Source: Leptolinea sp. UBA5203
GTDB taxonomy: Bacteria > Chloroflexota > Anaerolineae > Anaerolineales > Anaerolineaceae
Direction: 5' to 3'
Length of the DNA: 38,304 nt
Assembly (NCBI GenBank): GCA_002412765.1
Contig: DHVR01000054.1
Location: forward strand, 42,496-80,799
Shown piece after piece: positions 17,745 to 25,050 of this stretch. The notes beneath the pieces were generated by a model. The model was not told where the DNA came from. It saw only the letters and a program-made list of their open reading frames with translations, and ran no database searches. Position numbers and translations under genes: made by a program. How positions within the stretch are numbered: the stretch's first letter is position 1; every line of letters starts with the position of its first letter.

Positions 17745-17766
17745 CCCCCCCGAAGTCAGTGGGGGG
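17745..17766. repeat. C6/G6 hairpin
   Basis: CCCCCC (within 17745-17751) and GGGGGG (17761-17766) flank a 9-base loop in the 234-base gap before the next gene. No T-tract follows, so terminator function is uncertain. The rest of the gap shows nothing recognisable. Confidence 0.4.
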
Positions 17767-17938
17767 CAACCCATACCAGGCTTCGCGTCATTTTCCAAAA
17801 GTGTATTTTGGCCAGGATTCCTCTCCCAAGCGGATTCATTTTCGTTGACTTCAATAAATGCCTTTATAATTGCAGAATCGGAATTTACCTGACTTGCAAT
17901 CTTTGGTAACCAAATTCTCAACATCAGAAGAATAACTA

Positions 17939-19669
17939 ATGCTTGTCAATGCCCTGCTCCTTCTCCTTACAGAAATCCTGCTCATCCTGTGCGGCCTGGC
18001 CTTTCTTCGCGTATTACAGAAAGGCTCTCCAGACCTGCTGCCGGATCTTGCTTCCATCCCACTGCCCTTGATCGCCATTCTCGGTTTGATTGGCAGTACT
18101 TTTTTGACAGCTGTGCTTTCCATTTTCATACGCATCAACGGCGAGGTTTTTGCCGGACTTGTGGCTTTGCTCCTCGGCTACACGATATTGGACAGAACCT
18201 GGATAAGGGTTTATCTGTACAAACTGCTGACGTTCTCCTGGCGGCAGAATGTCAGCAGTCTGCTGCTTTTTGGATTGTTGTTTGCTTTGGTGCTTGCCAC
18301 CTCTGCCGACCCCGACCGCTCCTATGATGACGGGCTGTATCATATTCAAAGCGTTCTGCTGATTACTCAACACCAGGGCATCCCCGGCCTGGGTTTGCTG
18401 CACAACCGCTTTGCTTATAATTCCATCTGGCATATCAGCAGCGCTTTGTGGGGGTATCCCTTCCTAAATCCGGCTCAACAGCTGTTTTTTATCATCACCC
18501 CTTTATTGATGCTCAATTTTACGGCATTTCTGCTAGGCGGGTTGAAAAAAGAAAAGCGCTGGCCGTTGCAGGGTATCAGTTTACTCCTCTTGGCTATTTC
18601 CACCGCCTACATGGTTTACTACCGCTTTGATTTTGGCGCTGTGGACAACAATCTGCCTTCGTTTATCCTTGTCTGGCTTATTATGCTGATCTTCATTCGG
18701 ACAATGTTCCAGCCTGCTAAAGCCACCTCGGACGTTCAAAACACCCTCTTGATCCTGCTCATGGTCATCTTTGCCTGGATGGTGAAAATCTCCACCCTGA
18801 TGCTGATGGTTCCCGCAGGATATTTATTCCTTACCTTATGGAAAAATCAGCGGGCTGAAATGCTCAAAATCTTCGCGCTCAGTTTTGTCCTGCTTCTGCC
18901 CTGGGTGGCCCGCTCCCTGCTTACCTCCGGTTTCTTCATCTACCCACCTCTGACCCCCTGGTTTGGACTGCCCTTTAAATGGCAGATGCCCTTTGCCATG
19001 GCGCGCGAAAATGCCCTGGTGGATATCAGTTGGGCGAAAATCCCCGGCGCATCGGCACAGGCAGTCAGTGAGCTGAGTCTGACTGAATGGCTGCCGCAGT
19101 GGTTCCAATCCCTGGATCGCAACGAGATTCTTCTGATTGGAGCTGCCATCCTGGCGCTTACCTTGTTCGCATTCTCACTGATCTGTAATTTAAAGAAACT
19201 TGGCCTGCAAGCCATTCTGCCGCAAAGCTTGCTCCTGCTCGGCTGGATGCTGGCCTCTCTGGTGTTTTGGTTTTTTAGCTACCCGGACCCGCGCTTCTTG
19301 TACGGGCCAGCCATGCCAATCGTTGCTTCGCTGTTTCTCAGTCTATCCTTCTGGCTTCCTGAGCCCAAGCAAACTACCTCACCAGCCTTGATGCACGGCG
19401 GCATCCTTTTCACCACCCTGCTCCTTGCCCTGCTGTTTGTGCGGTTGAATATACTCTCGGAAATTGATTATTCCAACATCCAGCTTCAACCCGCTCCCCT
19501 GCCTCAAGTGGAAGTGCGCCAGGTACCTATGAACGGCTTCAACCTTACCCTGCCGGTCAGTGGGGATCAATGCTGGGGAAGCGCCGTACCCTGCATCCCA
19601 GATAAGTGTTCAAAAGCGGTGCATCTTCTGGGCAAGACGGTTTGGGATGGGTTTATCTTTAAGAAATAG
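17939..19669 (+). CDS. Large polytopic membrane protein, GT-C-like (LIC_10190-type)
   Basis: A 576-residue protein with about 12-13 membrane segments. After the third or fourth helix comes an acidic loop, RSYDDGLYHIQSVLLI, then LHNRFAYNSIWHISSALWGYPF, a layout like the catalytic first loop of GT-C glycosyltransferases, which take sugars from polyprenyl carriers. The C-terminal periplasmic tail has a Cys pair in GDQCWGSAVPCIPDKC. From memory this pattern matches the family named LIC_10190 membrane protein, whose function is not established. The ATG has only a weak AGAAG upstream. The pentapeptide-repeat gene follows after 20 bases and is probably co-transcribed. The alternative is a non-enzymatic polysaccharide-related membrane protein. 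Confidence 0.65.
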   Translation: MLVNALLLLLTEILLILCGLAFLRVLQKGSPDLLPDLASIPLPLIAILGLIGSTFLTAVLSIFIRINGEVFAGLVALLLGYTILDRTWIRVYLYKLLTFSWRQNVSSLLLFGLLFALVLATSADPDRSYDDGLYHIQSVLLITQHQGIPGLGLLHNRFAYNSIWHISSALWGYPFLNPAQQLFFIITPLLMLNFTAFLLGGLKKEKRWPLQGISLLLLAISTAYMVYYRFDFGAVDNNLPSFILVWLIMLIFIRTMFQPAKATSDVQNTLLILLMVIFAWMVKISTLMLMVPAGYLFLTLWKNQRAEMLKIFALSFVLLLPWVARSLLTSGFFIYPPLTPWFGLPFKWQMPFAMARENALVDISWAKIPGASAQAVSELSLTEWLPQWFQSLDRNEILLIGAAILALTLFAFSLICNLKKLGLQAILPQSLLLLGWMLASLVFWFFSYPDPRFLYGPAMPIVASLFLSLSFWLPEPKQTTSPALMHGGILFTTLLLALLFVRLNILSEIDYSNIQLQPAPLPQVEVRQVPMNGFNLTLPVSGDQCWGSAVPCIPDKCSKAVHLLGKTVWDGFIFKK

Positions 19670-19689
19670 TTCAAGTTTAAGGAATTATT

Positions 19690-20334
19690 ATGGTCTTTAA
19701 AACCAGTGAGTACACCGGTGAACTCCTCAACGAAGTCATCTTTGATCATCAGATCATCGAAGAAAAAGTCTTTGTTGCCTGCACCTTTAAAAAATGCGAT
19801 TTTCACGAAAGCCAATTTAAGAACTGCACCTTTCGCGACTGCCGCTTTGAACAATGCGACCTGAACTTGATGACGGTAGACGGTTCGGTTTTTCAAAATA
19901 TCTTCTTCGAAAAGACCAAGATGATAGGCATCAACTGGGCCAAGGCCTCCTGGGGCAAGGCTTCTTTTCACCAACTGCTCAAGAAAATTAACTTTATAGA
20001 ATGCGTGATCAATTACAACACCTTCATGGGTATCAAGCTGGATAAAATCAAGATGGAGAAATGCATTGCCAAAGAGGTCAATTTTAGCAATACTGACCTC
20101 ACGGATTCCAGTTTGCGCTACACCGATTTCTCCGGTACGATGTTCTCCCACACCAATCTCACTCGCACGGATTTTTATAAAGCCACCAACTACAATATCG
20201 ATCCTGTCAACAATACCCTGAAAAAAACCCGTTTCATCCTGCCGGAAGCCCTCTCCCTGTTATATAACCTGGATATTGAACTGGTCAGTGACCAGGTGGA
20301 AGATGAAGGGGATTCTAACTATCCAAAGAATTAA
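19690..20334 (+). CDS. Pentapeptide-repeat protein
   Basis: A 214-residue protein made of tandem A(D/N)LXX-type pentapeptides: from residue 15 on, units such as VIFDH, CTFKK, CDFHE, SQFKN, CTFRD, CRFEQ and CDLNL, and later VNFSN, TDLTD, SSLRY, TDFSG, TMFSH and TNLTR. These form a right-handed quadrilateral beta helix. The Cys/Phe-rich repeat style is close to Qnr/MfpA-like proteins that shield DNA gyrase, but many pentapeptide proteins have no known role, so resistance is only a possibility. It has no signal peptide. AAGGA lies 6 bases before the ATG. It sits 20 bases after the membrane-protein gene. Confidence 0.85.
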   Translation: MVFKTSEYTGELLNEVIFDHQIIEEKVFVACTFKKCDFHESQFKNCTFRDCRFEQCDLNLMTVDGSVFQNIFFEKTKMIGINWAKASWGKASFHQLLKKINFIECVINYNTFMGIKLDKIKMEKCIAKEVNFSNTDLTDSSLRYTDFSGTMFSHTNLTRTDFYKATNYNIDPVNNTLKKTRFILPEALSLLYNLDIELVSDQVEDEGDSNYPKN

Positions 20335-20555
20335 GAGAGCCGTCACAAAAACAATTAATTACTTGGAAGCCAGCAAAAAAACAACCCCTCCTTCACCTCC
20401 CCACACACGGTGTACTGATGGGACAAACACCTCTGAATTGTGCATCAAAACACTTTAGGTTTTAAGGGAGGAAACGATTTGCTTATTCAGGTGTCATTAC
20501 CACCTGATTCCATACAAACCCCCTTCCAAAGACCAGTGGCAGCCGATGCCTGACA

Positions 20556-20571
20556 TGCTACAATTTCAACA
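20556..20571 (+). promoter_or_regulatory. Extended -10 promoter that suggests a leaderless mRNA
   Basis: TG-C-TACAAT (20556-20564) is an extended -10 element only 6 bases before the ATG at 20571, and no ribosome site precedes that ATG. Transcription would start at or next to the initiation codon. The same TGCTACAAT 9-mer lies before the RidA gene at 37823-37831. Confidence 0.5.
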
Positions 20572-21347
20572 TGAGTGAATCCGTGATCATACCCAAGCAT
20601 CCCCTGTTACAGCAGGTGGTGGAATATTTCTGGATTTTGGAAGGCACACCCTCTTCGGGGGATGATAGTACCTTGATATACCCGGAAGGCTGCATGGAGA
20701 TGCTGCTCAGTTTTGCCGAACCTACGCGCTGGTCCAGCACGGATCACTGCATTACTCTTTCCAAGAGTATCTTTTCCCCCATACGCACCTGCCATTATGA
20801 TGTGAGTCCGATGGGGAGGGTGGAATACCTGTCTATTCGTTTTCGTCCGCACAGCCTGCCTTTGATCAGCGACCCGGCGGACTTGTTTGCCAACCGAGCC
20901 TGCCATCTGGAGGATGTGCTGGATCCGCACCTCTGGAAGGCCATGCAGCCGGTCTTTTCCATGGAGAGCATGCCGCAGCGGATTGCCTACCTGGAAGAAC
21001 TGCTCACCCGCTGGATCGTGCGCGGTATCCCGCAGCAGCCTGCTCCTTTTCAATATGCCTTGTCCTTGCTGCAAGGAAGTCACGGACTACTTCCCATCCA
21101 AACGCTTTGCCAGGATACTGGGCTGTACCCGCGTAAATTGGAACGTCAATTTCAGCATTTTCTGGGAGTGCCCCCCAAGACCTACGCCAGAATCTTACGC
21201 TTCAATCATGTCATGGATACTTTTTTCCAGCATACCCCAACCCCAGCCTCGGAATTTGTTTTCCAAGCCGGATATGCCGATCAGGCACATTTTATTCGCG
21301 AGTGCAAGGAATTCACCGGACGTACACCTGGCGATCTTTTCCCCTGA
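20571..21347 (+). CDS. AraC-type regulator with DUF6597-like N-terminus
   Basis: A 258-residue regulator. Residues 1-110 resemble the DUF6597 sensory domain (VVEYFWILEGTPSS, LIYPEGCMEMLLSF, YLSIRFRPHSLPLI). Residues 155-258 are a C-terminal AraC/HTH_18 domain: the first HTH around LPIQTLCQDTGLYPRKLERQF, the second ending in FVFQAGYADQAHFIRECKEFTGRTPGD, a well-conserved recognition helix. It probably responds to a small effector and controls the MFS exporter gene that begins 146 bases downstream. It may be translated without a leader. Cytoplasmic. Confidence 0.88.
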   Translation: MSESVIIPKHPLLQQVVEYFWILEGTPSSGDDSTLIYPEGCMEMLLSFAEPTRWSSTDHCITLSKSIFSPIRTCHYDVSPMGRVEYLSIRFRPHSLPLISDPADLFANRACHLEDVLDPHLWKAMQPVFSMESMPQRIAYLEELLTRWIVRGIPQQPAPFQYALSLLQGSHGLLPIQTLCQDTGLYPRKLERQFQHFLGVPPKTYARILRFNHVMDTFFQHTPTPASEFVFQAGYADQAHFIRECKEFTGRTPGDLFP

Positions 21348-21493
21348 TTTTGTTCTTTCCCCTTGGTTTGTCGTTTTTATTCAATACGCCTTTCCTTGCT
21401 TAAGATATAACTCCAAGCAGGAACTACTCCATGGGTCTTGTCCATAGGGACAGGCGGAAGTTCCAATATTCGGTTCTGGAGGAAAAGAAAACG

Positions 21494-22765
21494 ATGGATC
21501 AATCCCAGCCAAGAGAAATTAAAAATTGGGTGATAAATTTTATCCCTGTGTGGATAGCACAACTAGTCTCGTTCTTGGGCAGCATGCTGGCACAGTACGC
21601 CATCATCTGGTGGCTGACCCTGGACAGCGGCTCCGCCGCGGTGATGGCCACTTCCACTTTATTTGGATTGCTGCCAGGGGTACTCCTGGGACCCTTAGCA
21701 GGCACCCTGGTGGACCGCTTCAATCGAAAATGGATCATGATTTTATCGGACTTTGTCATCGCGCTGATGGTGGTGGCCCTGATTGTGCTCTTTCGGCTGG
21801 AACGAGTGGAATACTGGCACATCTACATCTTAATGGCCGTCCGCTCGCTGGGGGGCGCATTCCACGGTTCAGCCATGAATGCGTCGATCAGTTTGATGGT
21901 TCCGGAAAAACACCTGACGCGCGTTTCAGGGATTAACCAATCCCTGATGGGGGTGATGGGCATTCTGGCTCCGCCTGCTGCAGCCATCCTGCTGGCCAAT
22001 CCAGCGTTGAGTTTCGCTGGTGTCATCTCCATCGATGTAATTACTGCAGCCATTGCCATCTTCAGCATCGCCCTGGTGATTGTGCCCCAGCCGCAAGCCA
22101 AAGTTGTACAACTAAGTTGGCGGGCTTTCTGGTCGGAAACAAGGGAGGCTTTTCCCTATGTATGGCAGTGGAAGGGATTGCGGTATCTATTCATTGTTTT
22201 GATGGGCTTTAGTTTCTTTTTCATGCCCCTGAATGCGCTTGAATCTTTGTTCGTACTGGAGTCCCTTAAACAGGATATGACCGTTTTTAGTATTTTAGAA
22301 ACCACCTTTGGGGTTGGTTTTATGTTGGGGGGGGCACTATTGGGAATTTGGGGCGGTTTCAAACGCAAGATTTTCACTATCCTGGCCGCCATGCTGGGGA
22401 TTGGGATGAGTTTGCTTCTGCATGCCTGTACTCCGGCTGAAAGCTGGTGGATTGCCGGAATAGGGATCGGTCTGTGTGGGCTGCTGTTTCCGGTGATGAA
22501 CGGTCCGGTGTATGCCATTCTTCAGGCGAATATTGAGGAAGGCATCCAGGGACGTATTTTTGCGCTGCAAGGCAGCCTGAATTCCGGCGTCTCGGCTCTG
22601 GCGCTGCTAATGGTGGGGCTGGTATCTGAGTTCGTCAGTGTGCGCCAGATTTTAGTGTTCACCAGCCTTGGGATCATTTTGCTTGCTTTGTGGGGATTCC
22701 TGACTCCCTCGTTATTGAAGATCGAATCTAACCGGCAGGTGGAAGGTGAAGACCTGCCGGTTTAA
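21494..22765 (+). CDS. MFS transporter, MefA/macrolide-efflux-like
   Basis: A 423-residue 12-helix permease. Helix 1 begins at WVINFIPVWIAQLVSFLGSM, and motif A is PLAGTLVDRFNRKWIMI (about residues 66-82), with the D-R-x-N/R-R-K signature. The N-terminus and the LLPGVLLGPLAGTLVDR region resemble Mef-type and related proton-driven drug exporters of Gram-positive bacteria; the actual substrate is unknown. I use ATG 21494, which has GGAGG at 21478-21482; an upstream in-frame ATG at 21431 lacks a ribosome site and adds a non-membrane extension. The last codons and stop lie within a strong hairpin. The AraC regulator upstream is the likely controller. Confidence 0.88.
   Translation: MDQSQPREIKNWVINFIPVWIAQLVSFLGSMLAQYAIIWWLTLDSGSAAVMATSTLFGLLPGVLLGPLAGTLVDRFNRKWIMILSDFVIALMVVALIVLFRLERVEYWHIYILMAVRSLGGAFHGSAMNASISLMVPEKHLTRVSGINQSLMGVMGILAPPAAAILLANPALSFAGVISIDVITAAIAIFSIALVIVPQPQAKVVQLSWRAFWSETREAFPYVWQWKGLRYLFIVLMGFSFFFMPLNALESLFVLESLKQDMTVFSILETTFGVGFMLGGALLGIWGGFKRKIFTILAAMLGIGMSLLLHACTPAESWWIAGIGIGLCGLLFPVMNGPVYAILQANIEEGIQGRIFALQGSLNSGVSALALLMVGLVSEFVSVRQILVFTSLGIILLALWGFLTPSLLKIESNRQVEGEDLPV
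22730..22762 (+). terminator. Hairpin overlapping the end of the MFS gene
   Basis: AACCGGCAGGT (22730-22740) and ACCTGCCGGTT (22752-22762) form a perfect 11-bp stem with an 11-base loop; the TAA stop begins at the next base. The following T-tract is weak (TTTAATCCT), so it may act in termination or in protecting the 3' end. Confidence 0.5.
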
Positions 22766-22782
22766 TCCTGGTCGATAAGGAC

Positions 22783-22911
22783 TCATGCCAGTAGATCAAT
22801 GTAGATCAGCCAAACTCCACCGGCGATCATTGCCAATCCTGTGAGAACCAGCAGGGCTGCCGGTCCAAAATTTCCACCTGCTATTGAAAGTTTGGAAAAG
22901 AGTTTGCCAAA
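22783..22911 (-). pseudogene. Fragment encoding a C-terminal membrane helix
   Basis: This minus-strand frame is open for 42 codons and ends in a stop at 22783-22785. It encodes a hydrophobic stretch (AALLVLTGLAMIAGGVWLIY) followed by IDLLA and the stop. No start codon lies at its head; the only ATG is inside the helix. It looks like the tail of a lost membrane-protein gene, but a chance frame cannot be excluded. Confidence 0.3.
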
Positions 22912-22978
22912 TCAAAGCCCACTTTTTTTTGGAAAATAAAGTAGAGTGAATTTAATAAAACGATTCCGGACCGACGTA

Positions 22979-23001
22979 GGGGTAGGTCTGAGACCTACCC
23001 C
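22979..23001. repeat. Palindromic repeat copy 1
   Basis: GGGGTAGGTC (22979-22988), TGA, GACCTACCCC (22992-23001): 10-bp perfect arms. It is nearly identical to copy 3 at 23207-23229. Confidence 0.7.
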
Positions 23002-23059
23002 ACAGATATCAACTTAAGGGAAAATTTTTCAAAACAAATATCGGTACCCGATTATGGCC

Positions 23060-23119
23060 TGTAGGGGTAGGTTTTAGAAAACAACTATGATGGCCTCGAC
23101 TTACAAAACCTACCCCACA
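23060..23119. repeat. Palindromic repeat copy 2 with a larger loop
   Basis: TGTAGGGGTAGGTTTT (23060-23075) pairs with AAAACCTACCCCACA (23105-23119), with one bulged base and a 29-base loop. It shares the GGGGTAGG core with copies 1 and 3. Confidence 0.7.
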
Positions 23120-23206
23120 TTTGCTGGACAATCCGCTGATTCGAGGATCACAAATAGTGAGTTTGACTTGGATGATTCGTCACATATTTCTTAAATTGAT
23201 GCGCAT

Positions 23207-23229
23207 GGGGCAGGTCTGAGACCTACCCC
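23207..23229. repeat. Palindromic repeat copy 3
   Basis: GGGGCAGGTC (23207-23216), TGA, GACCTACCCC (23220-23229): the same loop and right arm as copy 1, with one mismatch in the left arm. Confidence 0.7.
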
Positions 23230-23406
23230 TACCCATGATGGGCACCTCCCCCGCTTAGTGATCGCCACGCCCGACATGTAGACCTCGCGCACCGTTCTGT
23301 AAATCAAGCAGGTGCCTGCGGCAACCTTACACGAGCCTTTTTAAAACTTACTCAGAGTTTTTAAACAGCCTCTTAGGGCCTTTTGTAGAACGCTCGTGTA
23401 TATTCT

Positions 23407-23435
23407 TTGCCTCTCCAATGAATATTTGCTAAACT
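23407..23435 (+). promoter_or_regulatory. Promoter of the helical-repeat protein gene
   Basis: TTGCCT at 23407-23412 and TAAACT at 23430-23435 with a 17-base spacer, about 30 bases before the ATG at 23466. Confidence 0.4.
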
Positions 23436-23465
23436 TATTGTATAAACAGAAGGAGGAAATTTACT

Positions 23466-24080
23466 ATGGAATTGAAAAGAGAGGCCTTTGCTGAAGAAGT
23501 TAAACGAGCCAAAGTTGATAAAGACTTTGTGACGGAATTGATAAAAAGCGTTCATCCAACCCGACAGATCCGCGAAGCGCGTGAGATGGCCAGTCAGGTG
23601 TTGATGATTTTAGCGGAAGATGCCCCCCATTGTTTAACGGATTATACTGAATCTTTTTATGATTTTCTTAAGCAAAAAAATGCATTTTCTAAAATGGTAT
23701 CCCTGTATTGCATCACCGGTTTGGTAGCTGGGGGGTTGGAGCCAAATTTCCCTATTCGAATTACGCAATTTCTGGCTATGTTGGAAGATGAATCGGTGAT
23801 GATTGCGAGTCATTGTGCCTTAAATTCAGGCCGGATTGCCAGAAAATATACGAGCTATGAGCCCGAGATAACTGAAAAATTTTTAGGGGTAAACAAAATT
23901 CAACATAAGCAGAAGGATTTGATCCTGGCCTATGTAATTGACGCCTTTGAAGGTTTTGCAGAGCATTCAAAGCGGTTTGATGAGATCACTGCCTTCGTAT
24001 GGCAGCAATTGGAAAACCGCTCCCCAAAAGCCAGGGACGCCGCACAGCATTATTTGCAACGCTTTGAACTAATTTCCTGA
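23466..24080 (+). CDS. Unrecognised helical (HEAT/ARM-like) protein
   Basis: A 204-residue soluble protein that I do not recognise. Predicted content is almost all alpha helix, with no signal peptide and no membrane segment. Several helix pairs carry buried hydrophobics and small residues in the HEAT manner: REMASQVLMILAEDAP, MVSLYCITGLVAGG, LAMLEDESVMIASHCALNSGRIARKY, and ITAFVWQQLENRSPKARDAAQHYLQRF at the end. HEAT-like folds usually serve as binding scaffolds, and some (AlkD type) act on DNA; no catalytic motif is visible. AAGGAGG before the ATG is a near-perfect ribosome site, and a promoter is placed suitably, so the gene is real and probably well translated. It is convergent with the methyltransferase gene, 24 bases apart. 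Confidence 0.6.
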   Translation: MELKREAFAEEVKRAKVDKDFVTELIKSVHPTRQIREAREMASQVLMILAEDAPHCLTDYTESFYDFLKQKNAFSKMVSLYCITGLVAGGLEPNFPIRITQFLAMLEDESVMIASHCALNSGRIARKYTSYEPEITEKFLGVNKIQHKQKDLILAYVIDAFEGFAEHSKRFDEITAFVWQQLENRSPKARDAAQHYLQRFELIS

Positions 24081-24104
24081 TTTTGATGGATGATAGGCTT
24101 CTGC

Positions 24105-24902
24105 TTAGCTGGCGATGAAGAGGCCTTGTTCTTTTTGGATTTTCAAAGATCCTGTTTTCGCTATTTCATTATCTAGAAATTGGGTCAAAGCTAGCGGATC
24201 AATGCCATGTCTGATTTCGTCCAGCCTTTGCATGGAAAATATATAGTCCACCAGGGGCTCAGATTCTGTGATCTTCAGGTGGCATTGATGTTTTTTTTGT
24301 TGAATAGTGGAAAAATGTTGGGCTAAAATTTCTTTCCCGTTTTGCAAATTGAATCCAAGGAAATAAGTTATTTTTTCGAATCTTGGTTCAAATTTATGGA
24401 TGAGGTCAAAAACCTCAGCCATATGTCGGAACCCGTTCGTGGCTGCGAGTAAACGTCCTCCAGGTTTTAGTATCCGCCGGATCCCTTGAAGGGTTCCAGA
24501 TAAATCTGCCACATGATACAACATGTGATTGGCAAGGACAAGGTCAAATGTCGCATCCGGGAAACTGATGCTGTCGGCATCCGTACAGACAAATTGAAAC
24601 CGGGAATCGTCTAATAGGTTTTGGCTGGTTTTTAGCATGCCTATGGAGAGATCAGTTAATATTAATGTAGTATTTTGAGGGAGATGTTCCAAATTATTCT
24701 TCCAAAGATTACCTGGGCCGCAGCCTATTTCAAGAACCCTGAATCCCTCTTTCAGAGCCATTTCTGTATAAACCCATGAAAACCATGGCATGCTGGTGAC
24801 ATTAAAAAGATCATGTAATTTTCCACGAGCATTTAAATTCTCAGGATCACGATATTGTACATTTTTTAAATATTCTTTGTCAGCCCATCTATTTTGGATC
24901 AT
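24105..24902 (-). CDS. Class I SAM-dependent methyltransferase
   Basis: A 265-residue cytoplasmic methyltransferase of the UbiE/Methyltransf_11 type. SAM-binding motif I is VLEIGCGPGNLW (about residues 56-67). Motif II/post-I acidic strand is LILTDLSIGML, then FVCTDADSISFPDATFDLVLANHMLYHV, with the LxxxxRILKPGGRLL motif following. The first 50 residues and the C-terminal 80 form substrate-cap segments with no recognisable signature, so the acceptor is unknown. GAGG lies 4 bases before the ATG. TATAAT on the minus strand (24946-24951) is a probable -10 box. The gene runs in the same direction as the response-regulator gene upstream, but a terminator separates them. Confidence 0.88.
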   Translation of the reverse strand: MIQNRWADKEYLKNVQYRDPENLNARGKLHDLFNVTSMPWFSWVYTEMALKEGFRVLEIGCGPGNLWKNNLEHLPQNTTLILTDLSIGMLKTSQNLLDDSRFQFVCTDADSISFPDATFDLVLANHMLYHVADLSGTLQGIRRILKPGGRLLAATNGFRHMAEVFDLIHKFEPRFEKITYFLGFNLQNGKEILAQHFSTIQQKKHQCHLKITESEPLVDYIFSMQRLDEIRHGIDPLALTQFLDNEIAKTGSLKIQKEQGLFIAS

Positions 24903-24961
24903 GATGCCTCAAAAACCAAATGATCAAGAGTGCCAAGTCATCGTTATTATATACCGAATGC

Positions 24962-25013
24962 AAAAAAAACAAAAAAATGCCCTCAGAACTAAACTCTCAT
25001 GGATAAATGAGGG
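24962..25013 (-). terminator. Terminator after the response-regulator gene
   Basis: Read on the minus strand: CCCTCA (25013-25008) pairs with TGAGGG (24985-24980), with an inner ATGAG-type stem, followed by two T-tracts of seven and eight (24977-24962). It sits 37 bases past the stop of the HD-GYP-like gene. Confidence 0.55.
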
Positions 25014-25050
25014 AATTGGCTGATTTTGTAGATAATTCCAGTAAACCTGA

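Larger units (their letters stand above)
22766..23465. other. 700-base noncoding region with palindromes
   Basis: No intact gene is visible. It contains a short minus-strand frame encoding one hydrophobic helix (22783-22911), three related palindromes built on GGGGTAGG/CCTACCCC (22976-23230), an unassigned GC-rich stretch (23230-23340), and the probable promoter of the next gene (23407-23435). Confidence 0.6.

Noticed and set aside
22976..23230. CRISPR array
   Set aside because: There are only three unequal palindromes, with irregular spacing and no constant repeat-spacer pattern or cas genes.
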